Shown one piece after another: positions 30,004 to 39,439 of a DNA stretch of 64,000 nucleotides. Numbering within the stretch: the first letter of the stretch is position 1; the number at the start of each line of letters is the position of its first letter. Source of the DNA: Sulfuriferula multivorans (GTDB lineage: Bacteria > Pseudomonadota > Gammaproteobacteria > Burkholderiales > Sulfuriferulaceae); assembly GCF_003851125.1 (NCBI RefSeq), contig NZ_BGOW01000010.1:62001-126000 (forward strand). The letters run 5' to 3'. The notes beneath the pieces are model-generated. The model was not told the DNA's origin, ran no database searches, and saw only the letters and a list, made by a program, of their open reading frames with translations. Both the position numbers and the translations under genes were made by a program.

Positions 30004-30162
30004 ACGGGCCATGACAGGCCAGCCCAAAGCGGGGGAGTGGGCGTATGATCAGGCGCATGCTGCTGCGAACAACCGCCGTTCATGGCGGCAGGAAACCCGG
30101 CAATAGTGCGCGGCCGGGCCGATGCAAGTTGCGCATCCATAACAGAGAAGGAGACATAAAAA

Positions 30163-30687
30163 ATGAAAATCAGACTGATCGGCGTGGCTGTCGCCGCAAC
30201 ATTTGCCCTGGTGCCTGGGCAACAGGTTTTTGCTGAAGCGTTTGCGCCCTACGGCACCGCCAAGGTAGACATGCACGCGATGCCGGTCACCGACACGGTG
30301 TTCGACGTCAACTACGATGACCCGCAGAAGCTGAATCTTCTTTACAACTATATCAAGAATACCCAGAAGGTCACGCATGGCAAGGTCGTGGTGGTGACCC
30401 ATGGCCCCGAGTTGCGCGCGTTTGCGAAGGAAAATTACGAAAAATACCAGGGCATTGTAGACAAGATGGCGGAACTGGCGAAAGACGGGGTGGAGTTCAA
30501 GATGTGCAATAACGCCATGCATGCTGCCGGCTTCAATGCCGAGGACATGCACGGTTTCATTACCGTGGTGCCGGCAGGATTTCCCGAAATCGCCTACTGG
30601 GAAGGACGCGGGTACAAATATATCAACCCGCTTCCGCTCTCCACCAAAGACGTTCGTTACATCGACCAGCCGCAACTGAAAAAATAG
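30163..30687 (+). CDS. Exported DsrE/DsrF-like protein
   Basis: The 174-residue protein has a signal peptide ending near VFAEA (about residue 24), then a DsrE-like domain: VFDVNYDDPQKLNLLYNYI, HGKVVVVTHGPELRAFA, and VEFKMCNNAMHAAGF with the single conserved Cys of this fold. A helix and GFITVVPAGFPEIAYW follow. DsrE-fold proteins take part in sulfur transfer; periplasmic members are frequent in sulfur- and iron-oxidising Betaproteobacteria. AAGGAG precedes the ATG. It is monocistronic with a strong terminator behind. The sulfur role is inference. Confidence 0.82.
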   Translation: MKIRLIGVAVAATFALVPGQQVFAEAFAPYGTAKVDMHAMPVTDTVFDVNYDDPQKLNLLYNYIKNTQKVTHGKVVVVTHGPELRAFAKENYEKYQGIVDKMAELAKDGVEFKMCNNAMHAAGFNAEDMHGFITVVPAGFPEIAYWEGRGYKYINPLPLSTKDVRYIDQPQLKK

Positions 30688-30704
30688 TCCGTTTATTGCG
30701 AAAC

Positions 30705-30733
30705 TGAAACCGGCCCGTAGCGGGCCGGTTTCA
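30705..30733. terminator. Perfect 13-bp hairpin between convergent genes
   Basis: TGAAACCGGCCCG at 30705-30717, loop TAG, exact reverse complement at 30721-30733. It stands between the DsrE-like gene (ends 30687) and the convergent LON-domain gene (ends 30749). There is no long T run on either side, but position and symmetry fit a bidirectional terminator. Confidence 0.7.
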
Positions 30734-30748
30734 GAATTTCCGGGCAGC

Positions 30749-31390
30749 TTATCGTTCCGCCAATCCCTGGCGTTTGAGAAATTCCAGCAAAATTTTCAGA
30801 CGCGTCATGCCGTCGTTCATTTCCAGCAAATCCTGCCTGGCGGAGGACTTGATCGGCAGGGCCTCCGCCAGGCGATAGCCAACCCAGGTGGCATTGTCCA
30901 TTTGCAATGGGGTAAAGTGTGATTCGCCCAGTTCTTCAATAATGTGCCGCAACACATCCTGGCAGGCAGCATATTCGGCCGGTATCGACTGGGCGGTTTC
31001 CTGGGACAATACGCTGACTTGAGCGCTGATCAGGCCATTCGCACCGACCTTGCTGTCTTCGATCAGAAAACGCTGTTCGCCGCGTGCGGTAATCTGCAAT
31101 ATCCCCAACTGCGGCATATCCCAGTTGATGATGCGCGCCAGCGTGCCGACGGCATGGGGGGTCGCCGGCGCACCGACTTCTTCACCGGCCTGAATCAGAC
31201 ACACACCAAACGGCAGATGGTCTTTCATGCAGGCTTTGGCCATGTCCATGTAGCGCTGCTCAAAAATTTTCAGCGGCAACAGACTGTCGGGATAGAGCAC
31301 CGTATTCAGTGTGAAAATCGGAATTTCCAGGGTTTGCACGTTATGTATCCGATCAAATATAAGCGGCAGATTTTTCTTTAACCAATTCAA
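30749..31390 (-). CDS. LON substrate-binding-domain protein
   Basis: The 213-residue protein consists of the N-terminal domain of Lon proteases without ATPase or peptidase: [21 protein letters not shown] and [13 protein letters not shown], then [14 protein letters not shown] and the strand series to GEQRFLI, ending in a helical part with [18 protein letters not shown]. Stand-alone members of this family occur widely; their function is poorly known. It overlaps ubiX by four bases, so it is translated with it. The first Met may be early; the fold begins near residue 19. Confidence 0.88.
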   Translation of the reverse strand: MNWLKKNLPLIFDRIHNVQTLEIPIFTLNTVLYPDSLLPLKIFEQRYMDMAKACMKDHLPFGVCLIQAGEEVGAPATPHAVGTLARIINWDMPQLGILQITARGEQRFLIEDSKVGANGLISAQVSVLSQETAQSIPAEYAACQDVLRHIIEELGESHFTPLQMDNATWVGYRLAEALPIKSSARQDLLEMNDGMTRLKILLEFLKRQGLAER

Positions 31391-32013
31391 GCCGGATCAC
31401 CCTTCGCGTCTCCCCAGCGCGGCATCAGTTCGTGCGTAATATGGAGATGGTCGAGGATGCGCGCCACCACGAAATCAACCAGATCCTCAACACTCCCGGG
31501 ATGGTGATAGAAGCCGGGATTGGGCGGCAGGATGATCGCACCGAGCCGGGCCAGCTTCAGCATGTTTTCCAGATGCAATGCGGAATAGGGCGTTTCGCGC
31601 GGTACCAGGATAAGTTTGCGCTGTTCCTTGATGGCCACGTCGGCAGCGCGCTCGATGAGGTTGTCGGCCAGCCCCTGGGCAATGGCTGCGAGTGTGCCCA
31701 TGGTGCACGGGCAAACTACCATGGCATCCGCCGGATTCGAGCCGGAGGCGACCGGCGCAAACCATTCCTCGCGGCCGAATGCGCGCAGCTGACCGGGTTG
31801 GGCGTGATAGCGCTGGCCGAGAAAAGACTCCAGTTCGGCGGCGCGTGCGGGCAGCGTGAGATCCAGCTCCTGTTTGGCGACGATATGTGCGGCGCTGGAA
31901 GTCAGCAGGTAAACCTGTACATCTGCTTGCAGCAGACATTCCAGCAGACGCAGGCCGTAAGGCATGCCTGAGGCGCCGGTCAGGGCGAGCGTGACGGTAC
32001 GTGGGGGATTCAT
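31387..32013 (-). CDS. ubiX: Flavin prenyltransferase UbiX
   Basis: UbiX makes prenylated FMN, the cofactor of the decarboxylase UbiD in ubiquinone synthesis. The 208-residue protein has [18 protein letters not shown] at the start (FMN-binding), the [22 protein letters not shown] segment and [19 protein letters not shown], all diagnostic. Length is normal. Its start overlaps the Gx-transporter stop by four bases and its stop overlaps the LON-domain gene. ubiD itself is not in the window. Confidence 0.95.
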   Translation of the reverse strand: MNPPRTVTLALTGASGMPYGLRLLECLLQADVQVYLLTSSAAHIVAKQELDLTLPARAAELESFLGQRYHAQPGQLRAFGREEWFAPVASGSNPADAMVVCPCTMGTLAAIAQGLADNLIERAADVAIKEQRKLILVPRETPYSALHLENMLKLARLGAIILPPNPGFYHHPGSVEDLVDFVVARILDHLHITHELMPRWGDAKGDPA

Positions 32014-32552
32014 GCGGGCTCCTCGGAGACGGTGGCCGGGAGCGGCGTCGCCAGCAGGTGCGCTGCAACCAGCCCGTTGACCAGGCCGAATACCAGTGCG
32101 GCAGCGGCGAATACAGGCGTAAGGTAGAGCACGCCCGATGTGGGGATCAGCCAGAAATAAACGATCGCCATTTGCCCGGCGATATGTGCAAAAGCGGCAA
32201 GTATGCTCAGGCTGACCGCGCCGAACAGCTGTTCAGGCAGGCGCTGCGCCAGCCACAGCACGGCCAGGCTGGCCATTGCGCCGCCTGCGCTGAGAAAAAA
32301 TCCGGGCGTCAGGAAGCTGCCCAACAACAGGCTGCCTGCCACCACCCGCAACGCCGATACCCACGCTGCGGTGCGCATGCCATGCTGTTTCAGTACCAGT
32401 AAGGTGACGATGTTCGCCAATCCGGGTTTGACGCCGGGCAGCGGGGAGGGCAGCGCTGCTTCCATCAGGGTCAGCCCGATCGCCAGCGCCGCCATGCGCG
32501 CGATGCGGTGATCCTCCGGGCTGGCATTCAGCTTAATAGTTGAGGCTGTCAT
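32010..32552 (-). CDS. Gx transporter / heptaprenyl-diphosphate-synthase-component-I-like membrane protein
   Basis: The 180-residue integral membrane protein has about five hydrophobic segments and [21 protein letters not shown], the signature of the Hpre_diP_synt_I / Gx transporter family. These proteins resemble small-substrate (ECF S-like) transport components; the annotated synthase name is historical. ATG at 32552 lies inside the end of the NusG-II gene (20-base overlap). The pairing with a NusG domain II protein recurs in many bacteria. Substrate unknown. Confidence 0.82.
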   Translation of the reverse strand: MTASTIKLNASPEDHRIARMAALAIGLTLMEAALPSPLPGVKPGLANIVTLLVLKQHGMRTAAWVSALRVVAGSLLLGSFLTPGFFLSAGGAMASLAVLWLAQRLPEQLFGAVSLSILAAFAHIAGQMAIVYFWLIPTSGVLYLTPVFAAAALVFGLVNGLVAAHLLATPLPATVSEEPA

Positions 32553-32907
32553 AGCTTTTGACGCGTCCTGTGATTTCCACACTGACCTGATTGGGCAGGC
32601 AGATGGCGGCCTGCCCGGCACGGCTCAACCAGCCCTGATGCACGCACAGCTGGCGCGGGCCGGGGTCGGACAATACCCGCGCGCGCTTGTCTTCGATCTC
32701 GACGCGGGTGGTGCCCAGCGGGCCGGGCACATCGATAGTGCGCGGATGGTTGAGCGAGGTTTCCAGAAACAGGTGGCCGCCGCGTTTGATGACCAGACGC
32801 TGCCCGGGCGCGCCAAACCAGAATGCGAGCGCCAGGCTGGCGACGGTGACGCCGCCCGCTGCCAGCACCATCCAGTCGCCGGGGCGCAACAGGTGATGAT
32901 ATTTCAA
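32533..32907 (-). CDS. Membrane-anchored NusG domain II protein
   Basis: The 124-residue protein begins at TTG 32907, overlapping the rapZ stop as TTGA, with GGGAG a few bases upstream. It has one N-terminal helix ([20 protein letters not shown]) and then a NusG-II-like beta domain with [12 protein letters not shown]-type strands ending [20 protein letters not shown] and VSVEITG. NusG domain II proteins are usually found next to Gx transporters, as here, and sometimes with FMN-transferases. Role not established. Confidence 0.83.
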   Translation of the reverse strand: MKYHHLLRPGDWMVLAAGGVTVASLALAFWFGAPGQRLVIKRGGHLFLETSLNHPRTIDVPGPLGTTRVEIEDKRARVLSDPGPRQLCVHQGWLSRAGQAAICLPNQVSVEITGRVKSYDSLNY

Positions 32908-33740
32908 GCCAGCTCCCGATGGCGTACCAGGGTTTGCTGGGTGGCGACAAAATGCGCGGCAAGATGCTCGGCAAAATACACCGAACGATGCTGGCCGCCG
33001 GTGCAACCGATGGCGACGGTGAGATAGGCGCGGTTGTCGGAAATGTAGCAGGGCAGCCATTTGGCTACATAGGCGCGAATGTCGGCAAGCATGTCGGAGA
33101 CCGCGGGCACGCCATCAAGGAATGCGATGACATCGGCGTCGCGTCCGGTTTGCGGGCGCAGTTTAGGGTCGTAGTGCGGATTGGGCAGGCAGCGTACGTC
33201 GAATACCAGGTCGGCATCGAGCGGGATGCCGTGCTTGAAACCGAACGAAGCGAAAAGTAGCGTGAAGCTGGCATTTTCCAGCGCGATAATATCCTTGATC
33301 CAGGCGCGCAGGCTGTTGGTGGAAAGATCGCTGGTGTCGATGCGTTGGCCGAGTTCGGCAATGTCGCCGAGCAGGTCGCGCTCGTGCACGATCGCCTCGC
33401 GCAGCGAACGCGTGTCGCTGCTAAGCGGATGGCGGCGCCGCGTTTCAGAAAAACGCCGCACCAGCGTTTCAATTTTGGATTCAAGAAAAATCACGCGCAA
33501 GTCCACCTGCTTGCGCAATTCGGTGACCAGGCCGGGCAGCTCCAGGAACGATTCGCCGCTGCGTGCATCGACGCTGATGCCCGCCTTGTCGTATCCATGT
33601 TCGGACAGGAATTGGATGGTTTCAGGCAACAGATTGGCGGGCAGGTTGTCGATGCAATAATAGCCTGCGTCTTCCAGTACATTCAGCGCAATACTCTTGC
33701 CGGAACCGGACAGGCCGCTGATCAATACCAGGTGCATCAT
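32904..33740 (-). CDS. rapZ: RNase adapter protein RapZ
   Basis: RapZ binds small RNAs and glucosamine-6-phosphate and directs RNase E in Enterobacteria; in Betaproteobacteria the exact targets are less known. The 278-residue protein has the Walker [15 protein letters not shown], Walker B-like segment [50 protein letters not shown], and the C-terminal [16 protein letters not shown]. Length is normal. It overlaps hprK by four bases in the PTS-Ntr cluster. Confidence 0.96.
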   Translation of the reverse strand: MMHLVLISGLSGSGKSIALNVLEDAGYYCIDNLPANLLPETIQFLSEHGYDKAGISVDARSGESFLELPGLVTELRKQVDLRVIFLESKIETLVRRFSETRRRHPLSSDTRSLREAIVHERDLLGDIAELGQRIDTSDLSTNSLRAWIKDIIALENASFTLLFASFGFKHGIPLDADLVFDVRCLPNPHYDPKLRPQTGRDADVIAFLDGVPAVSDMLADIRAYVAKWLPCYISDNRAYLTVAIGCTGGQHRSVYFAEHLAAHFVATQQTLVRHRELA

Positions 33741-34681
33741 GGGTTATCGTCCATGAACTGTTGCTGGCGGGTGACGAACTGCTCGGCACTGTTGATGCCG
33801 CGCATGCGCAGGATGTGATTGCGCGCCGCAACTTCCACCAGGACTGCCAGATTGCGCCCGGCGGCAACCGGGATGCGTACCTTGGGCACGGTGACGCCAA
33901 GGATGACTTCGCTGGATGCATGCATGTCGAGGCGTGAAATATTTTCACTCCCGTCTTCTTCAGGGGCTTTCAGGTGCACGATGAGCTTGAGGTTTTTTTG
34001 CAGCTTGACGGCCGTGTCGCCGAACAGGGTGCGGATGTTGAGAATGCCCAGGCCGCGCACTTCAAGAAAATCCTGCAACAGCGGCGGGCAATGGGTTTCA
34101 AGCGTTTCGGGCGCGACTTTGTACATGTCCACCATGTCGTCCGCGATCAGGCGGTGGCCGCGTGTGATCAGCTCCAGCGCCAGCTCGCTTTTGCCCACTG
34201 CCGCGTCGCCGGTAATCATTACGCCGATGCCGATGACTTCGAGCATGACCCCGTGCACGCTGGTGGATTCAGCCAATACCTGGGTAAGGTAGTGAGACAG
34301 TACCGGCATGAGTTGCGGACTGGGTTGTGGTGAGGTAAACAAGGGCGTCTGGCTGGCTCTGGAAGTTGCCAGCAGATCCGGCGGCACCGGTTCGCCATTG
34401 GCCACAATAATCGCGGCCAGCTCGGTGGAAAACAGGCTGCGGATGGCCTGGGCCATGGCATCCTTGTCGAGGCTGCGGAGATAGTCCATTTCCGCACAGC
34501 CAAGAACCTGCACGCGGTTCGGATGGACGAAATTGAGATGGCCAACCAGTGCCAGCGAGGGCTTCTGCACGGTGTCGCTAGCCAATAGCCGCTCGCCGCC
34601 CTGTTTTCCGGATAGCCAGTGGAGTTCCAGAGTCTGGCGCATCGCCTCATACATCCGGCTGACCGGAATCGAGGCTATCAT
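33737..34681 (-). CDS. hprK: HPr kinase/phosphorylase
   Basis: HprK phosphorylates and dephosphorylates HPr at a serine, tuning the nitrogen-related PTS. The 314-residue protein has Walker [16 protein letters not shown] near residue 155 and the family signature [15 protein letters not shown]. The sequence [25 protein letters not shown] follows. Length is normal. hprK next to ptsN and rapZ is the typical betaproteobacterial arrangement. It shares one base with ptsN. Confidence 0.96.
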   Translation of the reverse strand: MIASIPVSRMYEAMRQTLELHWLSGKQGGERLLASDTVQKPSLALVGHLNFVHPNRVQVLGCAEMDYLRSLDKDAMAQAIRSLFSTELAAIIVANGEPVPPDLLATSRASQTPLFTSPQPSPQLMPVLSHYLTQVLAESTSVHGVMLEVIGIGVMITGDAAVGKSELALELITRGHRLIADDMVDMYKVAPETLETHCPPLLQDFLEVRGLGILNIRTLFGDTAVKLQKNLKLIVHLKAPEEDGSENISRLDMHASSEVILGVTVPKVRIPVAAGRNLAVLVEVAARNHILRMRGINSAEQFVTRQQQFMDDNP

Positions 34682-35136
34682 CAGGCGCTCCAGGCTGCGA
34701 TCAAAGCATGCACGGACGCCGCATCGGGAGCCGTCACCAAGGCTTCGAGCAAGTGCCTGTCACTGAACATTTGTGCCAGTTCGCCGAGGATTTGCAGATG
34801 CTGGTCATTGGCCTGCACGGGGACCAGCAGGGTGAACAGGATGGTGACGGGTGCATTGTCAGGGGCATCAAATTCAACCGGTGTACGCAGGCGCAGCAGT
34901 GCACCACTGGCCTGTTTGAGGCCCTTGATGCGGCCATGCGGGATGGCAATGCCATGGCCGAGTGCGGTTGAGCCGAGTTTCTCGCGCGCCAGCAGGCTGT
35001 CGAAAATCGTAGCGTGCGGCAGCGCGATACTTGTTTCAAACAGCGCAGCGATGTATTCGAACAGGCGCTTTTTGCTGCTGACCTCTACATCCAGCTGGAT
35101 GTGTGAAGGTGGCAGCAGCGGGAGAATCAGATTCAT
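34681..35136 (-). CDS. ptsN: PTS IIA-like nitrogen regulatory protein PtsN
   Basis: EIIA-Ntr is a phosphocarrier that regulates potassium uptake and other processes rather than sugar import. The 151-residue protein has the active site GIAIPHGRIKG with His67 as the phosphorylated residue, and the family ends with the DRHLLEAL segment. It lies between hpf and hprK, 9 bases after hpf. The PTS partners HPr and EI-Ntr are not in the window. Confidence 0.96.
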   Translation of the reverse strand: MNLILPLLPPSHIQLDVEVSSKKRLFEYIAALFETSIALPHATIFDSLLAREKLGSTALGHGIAIPHGRIKGLKQASGALLRLRTPVEFDAPDNAPVTILFTLLVPVQANDQHLQILGELAQMFSDRHLLEALVTAPDAASVHALIAAWSA

Positions 35137-35145
35137 GTTGTCCGG

Positions 35146-35481
35146 TTATTCGGGTATGTCAGAAGCTTGATGTTTGACGGCACCTTGCGCCTGATGGACA
35201 TCGCCGTGTTTTTCCTTGTGCCTGACTACCTGGCGGTCGAGTTTGTCGGTGAGGCCGTCAATCGCTGCATACATGTCGGCATCTTCGGCCTGCACGAAAA
35301 TATCCTTGCCGCGCAGGTGAACGTTGGCTTCCACGATATGTTTGAGTTTCTCCACAGTCATGATGACGTTGATGTCGATGACATGATCGAAGTGACGTTT
35401 GACTTTATCCATTTTGGAGACAACATAGCTGCGAATGGCGGGGGTGATTTCCAGATGATGACCGGTGATGGTGAGGTTCAT
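35146..35481 (-). CDS. hpf: Ribosome hibernation promoting factor (short form)
   Basis: HPF binds the decoding centre of idle 70S ribosomes and promotes their dimerisation. The 111-residue protein starts MNLTITGHHLEITPAIRSYV and has HIVEANVHLRGKDIFVQAEDADMYAAID, the conserved S30AE domain. It lacks the extra C-terminal domain of long HPF, which is normal for gamma- and betaproteobacteria. It follows rpoN by 18 bases, the usual place for this gene. Confidence 0.96.
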   Translation of the reverse strand: MNLTITGHHLEITPAIRSYVVSKMDKVKRHFDHVIDINVIMTVEKLKHIVEANVHLRGKDIFVQAEDADMYAAIDGLTDKLDRQVVRHKEKHGDVHQAQGAVKHQASDIPE

Positions 35482-35499
35482 GTTGTTCCTTTCATGCGG

Positions 35500-36939
35500 T
35501 TAAAGCGACTTGCGCTGACTGGCGGGCGATATTTGCAGGGACTCCCGGTATTTGGCAATGGTGCGGCGTGCCACCACGATGCCTTGCTGGCCGAGCAGGT
35601 CTGCAATCTGTCCGTCGGATAAGGGTTTCTTGCTGTTTTCAGCGGCGACCAGCTGTTTGATCAGCGCGCGGATGGCGGTGGCAGAGCAGGCGCCGCCGGT
35701 CTCGGTACTGACATGACTGCCGAAAAAGTATTTAAGTTCATAAATGCCACGCGGCGTCATCATGAATTTTTGCGTGGTGACGCGTGAAATGGTGGATTCG
35801 TGCAGTTCCACGACCTCGGCAATCTCGCGTAACACCAGAGGGCGCATGGCCACTTCGCCGTGCTCGAAAAAATGGCGCTGGCGGTCAATAATGCTTTGCG
35901 ATACTTTAAGGATGGTGTCGAAACGTTGCATGACGTTCTTGATCAGCCATTTGGCTTCCTGCATCTGGCTGGCCAGGTGCTGATGGCTGCTATCGCGGTT
36001 GCGCGACAGAATGTCAGCGTACATGCGGTTGATGCGCAGTTTGGGCATGGCGTCGGGGTTGAGGCTCGCCACCCACAGACCTTTGACTTTTTTCACAATG
36101 ACATCCGGCACGATGTAGCGCGTATCCGATTCGCCAAAGCACGCCCCCGGTTTGGGATTGAGATGCGTAATCAGGTCGCGTGCCACGCGTAGCTCATCAT
36201 CATCGCAATGCAGCTTGCGTTTCAGCCCGCTATAGTCGCGCGATCCCAGCTCGTTCAAATGCGTGCTGGCTATGGTCAGCGCACAATCGCGATGCGGCGT
36301 ATCCTCCGGCAGCGCCAGCAATTGCAGAGTCAGGCATTCCGACAGGTTGCGCGCGCCGATGCCGGTGGGCTCGAGATTTTGTAGGTTTTTAAGCGCGATC
36401 TGCAGGTCGTCGAGCTCGATTTCCAGTTCGGGCGGCAGCATTTCGAGAATGTCCTGCAGGCTTTGGGTCAGATAGCCGCCATCGTCCAACGCATCGATCA
36501 ACAGCAGCACCAGGCGCTTGTCGCGCTCCGACAAGGGGGTGAGATTCAGCTGCCAGGACAGATGGTCGCGCAGCGAAGTGGCCTCCAGGGAGGGTTGCTG
36601 ATAATCGCGGTCTTCGTCGTCGTCATCGGGCGTACCGTAATTGCCCTCGCTTTCCCAGTCCATGTCGCCTAGTTCGCGTGTTTCCGGCTCCGGAGTATTG
36701 TCGGCCACGCTGCTGGTTTCGGTAGGCGCTTCGCTGCGCAGCTCGGGATCGCTGCCGTTGATATGGGTTTCACCGTCATCCAGATTGTCCACGCGCTCCA
36801 GCAACGGGTTGTCCTGGAGCATTTGCTCCAGCTCCTGGTTCAGCTCAAGCGTGGACAATTGCAACAGCCGGATAGACTGCTGCAGCTGTGGCGTCAACGT
36901 GAGATGCTGTGATAGCTTGAGTTGTAAACTGTGTTTCAT
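35500..36939 (-). CDS. rpoN: RNA polymerase sigma-54 factor RpoN
   Basis: RpoN directs polymerase to -24/-12 promoters that need an AAA+ activator. The 479-residue protein has the Gln- and Leu-rich region I (LKLSQHLTLTPQLQQSIRLLQ), an acidic region II (about 55-115), the core-binding part, and the RpoN box VARRTIAKYRESL near the C-terminus. Length is normal. It follows lptB by 83 bases. Relevant within the window: a strong sigma-54 element precedes the prepilin gene (43350-43365) and an NtrC-class activator is at 62667-64000. Confidence 0.98.
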   Translation of the reverse strand: MKHSLQLKLSQHLTLTPQLQQSIRLLQLSTLELNQELEQMLQDNPLLERVDNLDDGETHINGSDPELRSEAPTETSSVADNTPEPETRELGDMDWESEGNYGTPDDDDEDRDYQQPSLEATSLRDHLSWQLNLTPLSERDKRLVLLLIDALDDGGYLTQSLQDILEMLPPELEIELDDLQIALKNLQNLEPTGIGARNLSECLTLQLLALPEDTPHRDCALTIASTHLNELGSRDYSGLKRKLHCDDDELRVARDLITHLNPKPGACFGESDTRYIVPDVIVKKVKGLWVASLNPDAMPKLRINRMYADILSRNRDSSHQHLASQMQEAKWLIKNVMQRFDTILKVSQSIIDRQRHFFEHGEVAMRPLVLREIAEVVELHESTISRVTTQKFMMTPRGIYELKYFFGSHVSTETGGACSATAIRALIKQLVAAENSKKPLSDGQIADLLGQQGIVVARRTIAKYRESLQISPASQRKSL

Positions 36940-37022
36940 GATTGGGTATCAGGTCCCAAGCCTGCTGCGTACTATTAAGATTATCTACGGAATAGTTGCT
37001 GTTTACTTGAGGAAAGCGGAGA

Positions 37023-37745
37023 TCACAGGCGGAAATGCTCGCCCAGATAAACCTTTCTTACATTTTCATTGTAAATGATTTCATCGGGCTTGCCAGCAGC
37101 CATCACGGTACCTTCGTTGATAATGTAGGCGCGGTCGCAGATGCCCAGCGTTTCACGCACGTTGTGGTCGGTGATCAGGACGCCAATGTCGCGCTCGGTC
37201 AGAAAGCGGATCAGTTTCTGGATATCCAGCACGGCAATCGGATCAATCCCCGCGAAGGGTTCGTCGAGCAGGATGAAGCGCGGATTCATCGCCAGCGCGC
37301 GGGCAATTTCCACGCGCCGCCGTTCGCCGCCGGACAGGCTGATGGCGGGGGCGTCGCGCAGATGGGTGACGTGCAGGTCTTCGAGCAGGTTGTCGAGATG
37401 GGTATCGATCTCGGCTTCGGAATAATTCTTGAGCTCGAGGATGGCGCGGATATTTTCCGCCACCGTGAGCTTGCGGAAAATGGACGCTTCCTGAGGCAGA
37501 TAGCTCAAGCCCAATGCGGCGCGGCGGTGGATCGGCATGGCGCCCAGATTATTGTCGTCCAGGCTGATATGTCCGGCATCCAGCCGTACCAGGCCGACGA
37601 TCATGTAAAAACAGGTGGTCTTGCCGGCCCCGTTGGGGCCGAGCAGGCCGACGACTTCGCCGCTGTGCACTTCCAGTGATACATCCTTGACTACCAGGCG
37701 CGACTGGTAGCTCTTTCTGAGGTGTTCTGCCTTGAGTTCGCTCAT
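37023..37745 (-). CDS. lptB: LPS export ABC transporter ATP-binding protein LptB
   Basis: LptB powers lipopolysaccharide extraction from the inner membrane with LptFG. The 240-residue ATPase has [20 protein letters not shown] (Walker A), [16 protein letters not shown] (signature), [13 protein letters not shown] (Walker B) and the switch [10 protein letters not shown]. Length is normal. Its start overlaps the lptA stop by four bases; it precedes rpoN. Confidence 0.97.
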   Translation of the reverse strand: MSELKAEHLRKSYQSRLVVKDVSLEVHSGEVVGLLGPNGAGKTTCFYMIVGLVRLDAGHISLDDNNLGAMPIHRRAALGLSYLPQEASIFRKLTVAENIRAILELKNYSEAEIDTHLDNLLEDLHVTHLRDAPAISLSGGERRRVEIARALAMNPRFILLDEPFAGIDPIAVLDIQKLIRFLTERDIGVLITDHNVRETLGICDRAYIINEGTVMAAGKPDEIIYNENVRKVYLGEHFRL

Positions 37746-38347
37746 GGGTTCTTCTGTATGCCATTGGTCGGTTTGGGTGGCAGCGGTACTGTAGCGGGGG
37801 CTGCCGGGCCAGGTTTGGCAGGTTTCGGCTGGATTACCGCGCTTACCCTGCCCTTGCGGCCGGACGGTGAGCCGGCGGTATTGTTGCCGCCTTTGACTTC
37901 AAAAAATTCCGTATTGGAATTGTAGGAGATATAGCTGCCGCGTAAATCGTCGGCGCCGCGCTTGAGATGGGCGTTGTCAAATAGCTGCAGCGTGCCGAGT
38001 TTGCCATCGTATTGCATGCGATCGGCATAGCCCTCGATATATTCATCCACACCATCGCGCTTCTGGCGGAAACTGACCGGGTTGCCATAGGCGGTGGCGC
38101 TGTTGAAGCCCTCCGCATCCTGATGCACCACAATCTTGTCGGCGTGCAAGGTCATGGTGCCTTGCACCAGCACTACATTGCCGAGATAAACGCTGACCTT
38201 GCGCAGATCATCCACGGTGACGCTGTCTGCTTCGATGTTGACGGGTTTGCTGCGGTCGGCCTTTTCGGCCAGCGCAGGACCACCCGCCAGAAGCAGGGTC
38301 AGCAGCAGCAATACGGCTGCGAACGGAGATTTAATGGATGGGTTCAT
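37742..38347 (-). CDS. lptA: LPS transport periplasmic protein LptA
   Basis: LptA forms the periplasmic bridge for lipopolysaccharide. The 201-residue protein has a signal peptide ending ALAEKADR (about residue 28), then the OstA beta-jellyroll: [37 protein letters not shown], and [16 protein letters not shown] proline-rich tail from about residue 165 is longer than in E. coli. It overlaps lptC by 17 bases and lptB by four. Confidence 0.93.
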   Translation of the reverse strand: MNPSIKSPFAAVLLLLTLLLAGGPALAEKADRSKPVNIEADSVTVDDLRKVSVYLGNVVLVQGTMTLHADKIVVHQDAEGFNSATAYGNPVSFRQKRDGVDEYIEGYADRMQYDGKLGTLQLFDNAHLKRGADDLRGSYISYNSNTEFFEVKGGNNTAGSPSGRKGRVSAVIQPKPAKPGPAAPATVPLPPKPTNGIQKNP

Positions 38348-38903
38348 AGTGGGTTTTGACGTGATGAGAGAGTAGCAGTTCGCGGGTTTGACTATTCAAT
38401 TGCAGGGCGCCGGCATGGATGAGGATATTTTTTCCTTGTACCACGGTAGGGCGATTGGACAGCATCAGGTGCTGCTTGGGTATCACCTTGAGGTATTCCG
38501 TGGTCAGGGTAAGCGGGCCTTGTGCATCGTGCAGGTCGCGCACCAGTATCACTTTGCCGGTAAAGATGATGATGTCGCCCTTGCTGGACACAAACCCATG
38601 TGCGGATCGTACATTCACGGTGCCGCCTTGTTTGTCGAATGCAGTAAAGTCGGGCGCTTCCAGTTGCGTGGTATCGTCGTCAAGAAAATGTTCGGTTTTG
38701 CGCGCACTTAGCGTATTTTCCGGCTTGCCGGCGAGGTCGGTACGCGTGGCATTGAAATTCTCCACAATATAATCGGCAATGTGTTTACGGGTAAGGGGGG
38801 TTCCGGCATTGGGTGCCTGCAGCGCGTATTGCAGCCAGAGCGAGAGACCCGCCAGGGCTGCAAGTAGACCAATGGGAAACCAGAAGGCAGCACGATAATT
38901 CAT
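38331..38903 (-). CDS. lptC: LPS export protein LptC
   Basis: LptC is the inner-membrane anchored protein that receives LPS from LptBFG. The 190-residue protein has one N-terminal helix (FPIGLLAALAGLSLWLQYAL), then PDFTAFDKQGGTVNVRSAHGFVSSKGD and LTTEYLKVIPKQHLMLSNRPT, family hallmarks. ATG at 38903 overlaps the kdsC stop (ATGA), and upstream sequence of the longer frame is not family-like. It is the middle of a kdsD-kdsC-lptC-lptA-lptB run. Confidence 0.93.
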   Translation of the reverse strand: MNYRAAFWFPIGLLAALAGLSLWLQYALQAPNAGTPLTRKHIADYIVENFNATRTDLAGKPENTLSARKTEHFLDDDTTQLEAPDFTAFDKQGGTVNVRSAHGFVSSKGDIIIFTGKVILVRDLHDAQGPLTLTTEYLKVIPKQHLMLSNRPTVVQGKNILIHAGALQLNSQTRELLLSHHVKTHYEPIH

Positions 38904-39439
38904 TGCAGGTAATGGGCGATGACTTGTGCGTAAGTATCCTGTGCCTGCATGATGAATTCGCAGGCTTCGCGCACCGCGCCGCAACCGCCGCCCAACAGGG
39001 TGGTGAAATGCGCATGCTGCTTGACCACGGCCGGCGCTGCCGGCACCGTGATGGCTAGGCCGCAGCGGATCAGCACCGGCAGATCGATGACGTCATCGCC
39101 CATATAGGCGGTTTGTGCTGCCGACAGGCCCAATTTCTCCAGCAGATGCAGGTAGGCCTCCAGTTTGTTGTCCACACCCTGGTATACATGAGCGATGCCC
39201 AAGTTGTGCGCACGGTGGGTCACCACTTGCGAACTGCGCCCGGTGATGATGGCGGTATCCACACCGGTGCTTTTGAGCATTTTCAGGCCGTGACCATCGA
39301 GCGAATTGAAAGCCTTGTATTCGCGTCCGTCATCGTCAAAAAACAGGCTGCCATCGGTCATCACGCCGTCTATATCGAAGATCGCCAGCTTGATTGGCTG
39401 GGCGCGTTGGTGTGCGATATCCAGGGTATGTTTTTGCAT
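38900..39439 (-). CDS. kdsC: 3-deoxy-D-manno-octulosonate 8-phosphate phosphatase KdsC
   Basis: KdsC removes phosphate from Kdo-8-phosphate in LPS core synthesis. The 179-residue HAD-fold protein has LAIFDIDGVMTDGSLFF with the nucleophile Asp pair (DxD) and AYMGDDVIDLPVLIRCGL with the metal-binding acids. Length is normal. It shares one base with kdsD and four with lptC. Confidence 0.96.
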   Translation of the reverse strand: MQKHTLDIAHQRAQPIKLAIFDIDGVMTDGSLFFDDDGREYKAFNSLDGHGLKMLKSTGVDTAIITGRSSQVVTHRAHNLGIAHVYQGVDNKLEAYLHLLEKLGLSAAQTAYMGDDVIDLPVLIRCGLAITVPAAPAVVKQHAHFTTLLGGGCGAVREACEFIMQAQDTYAQVIAHYLQ

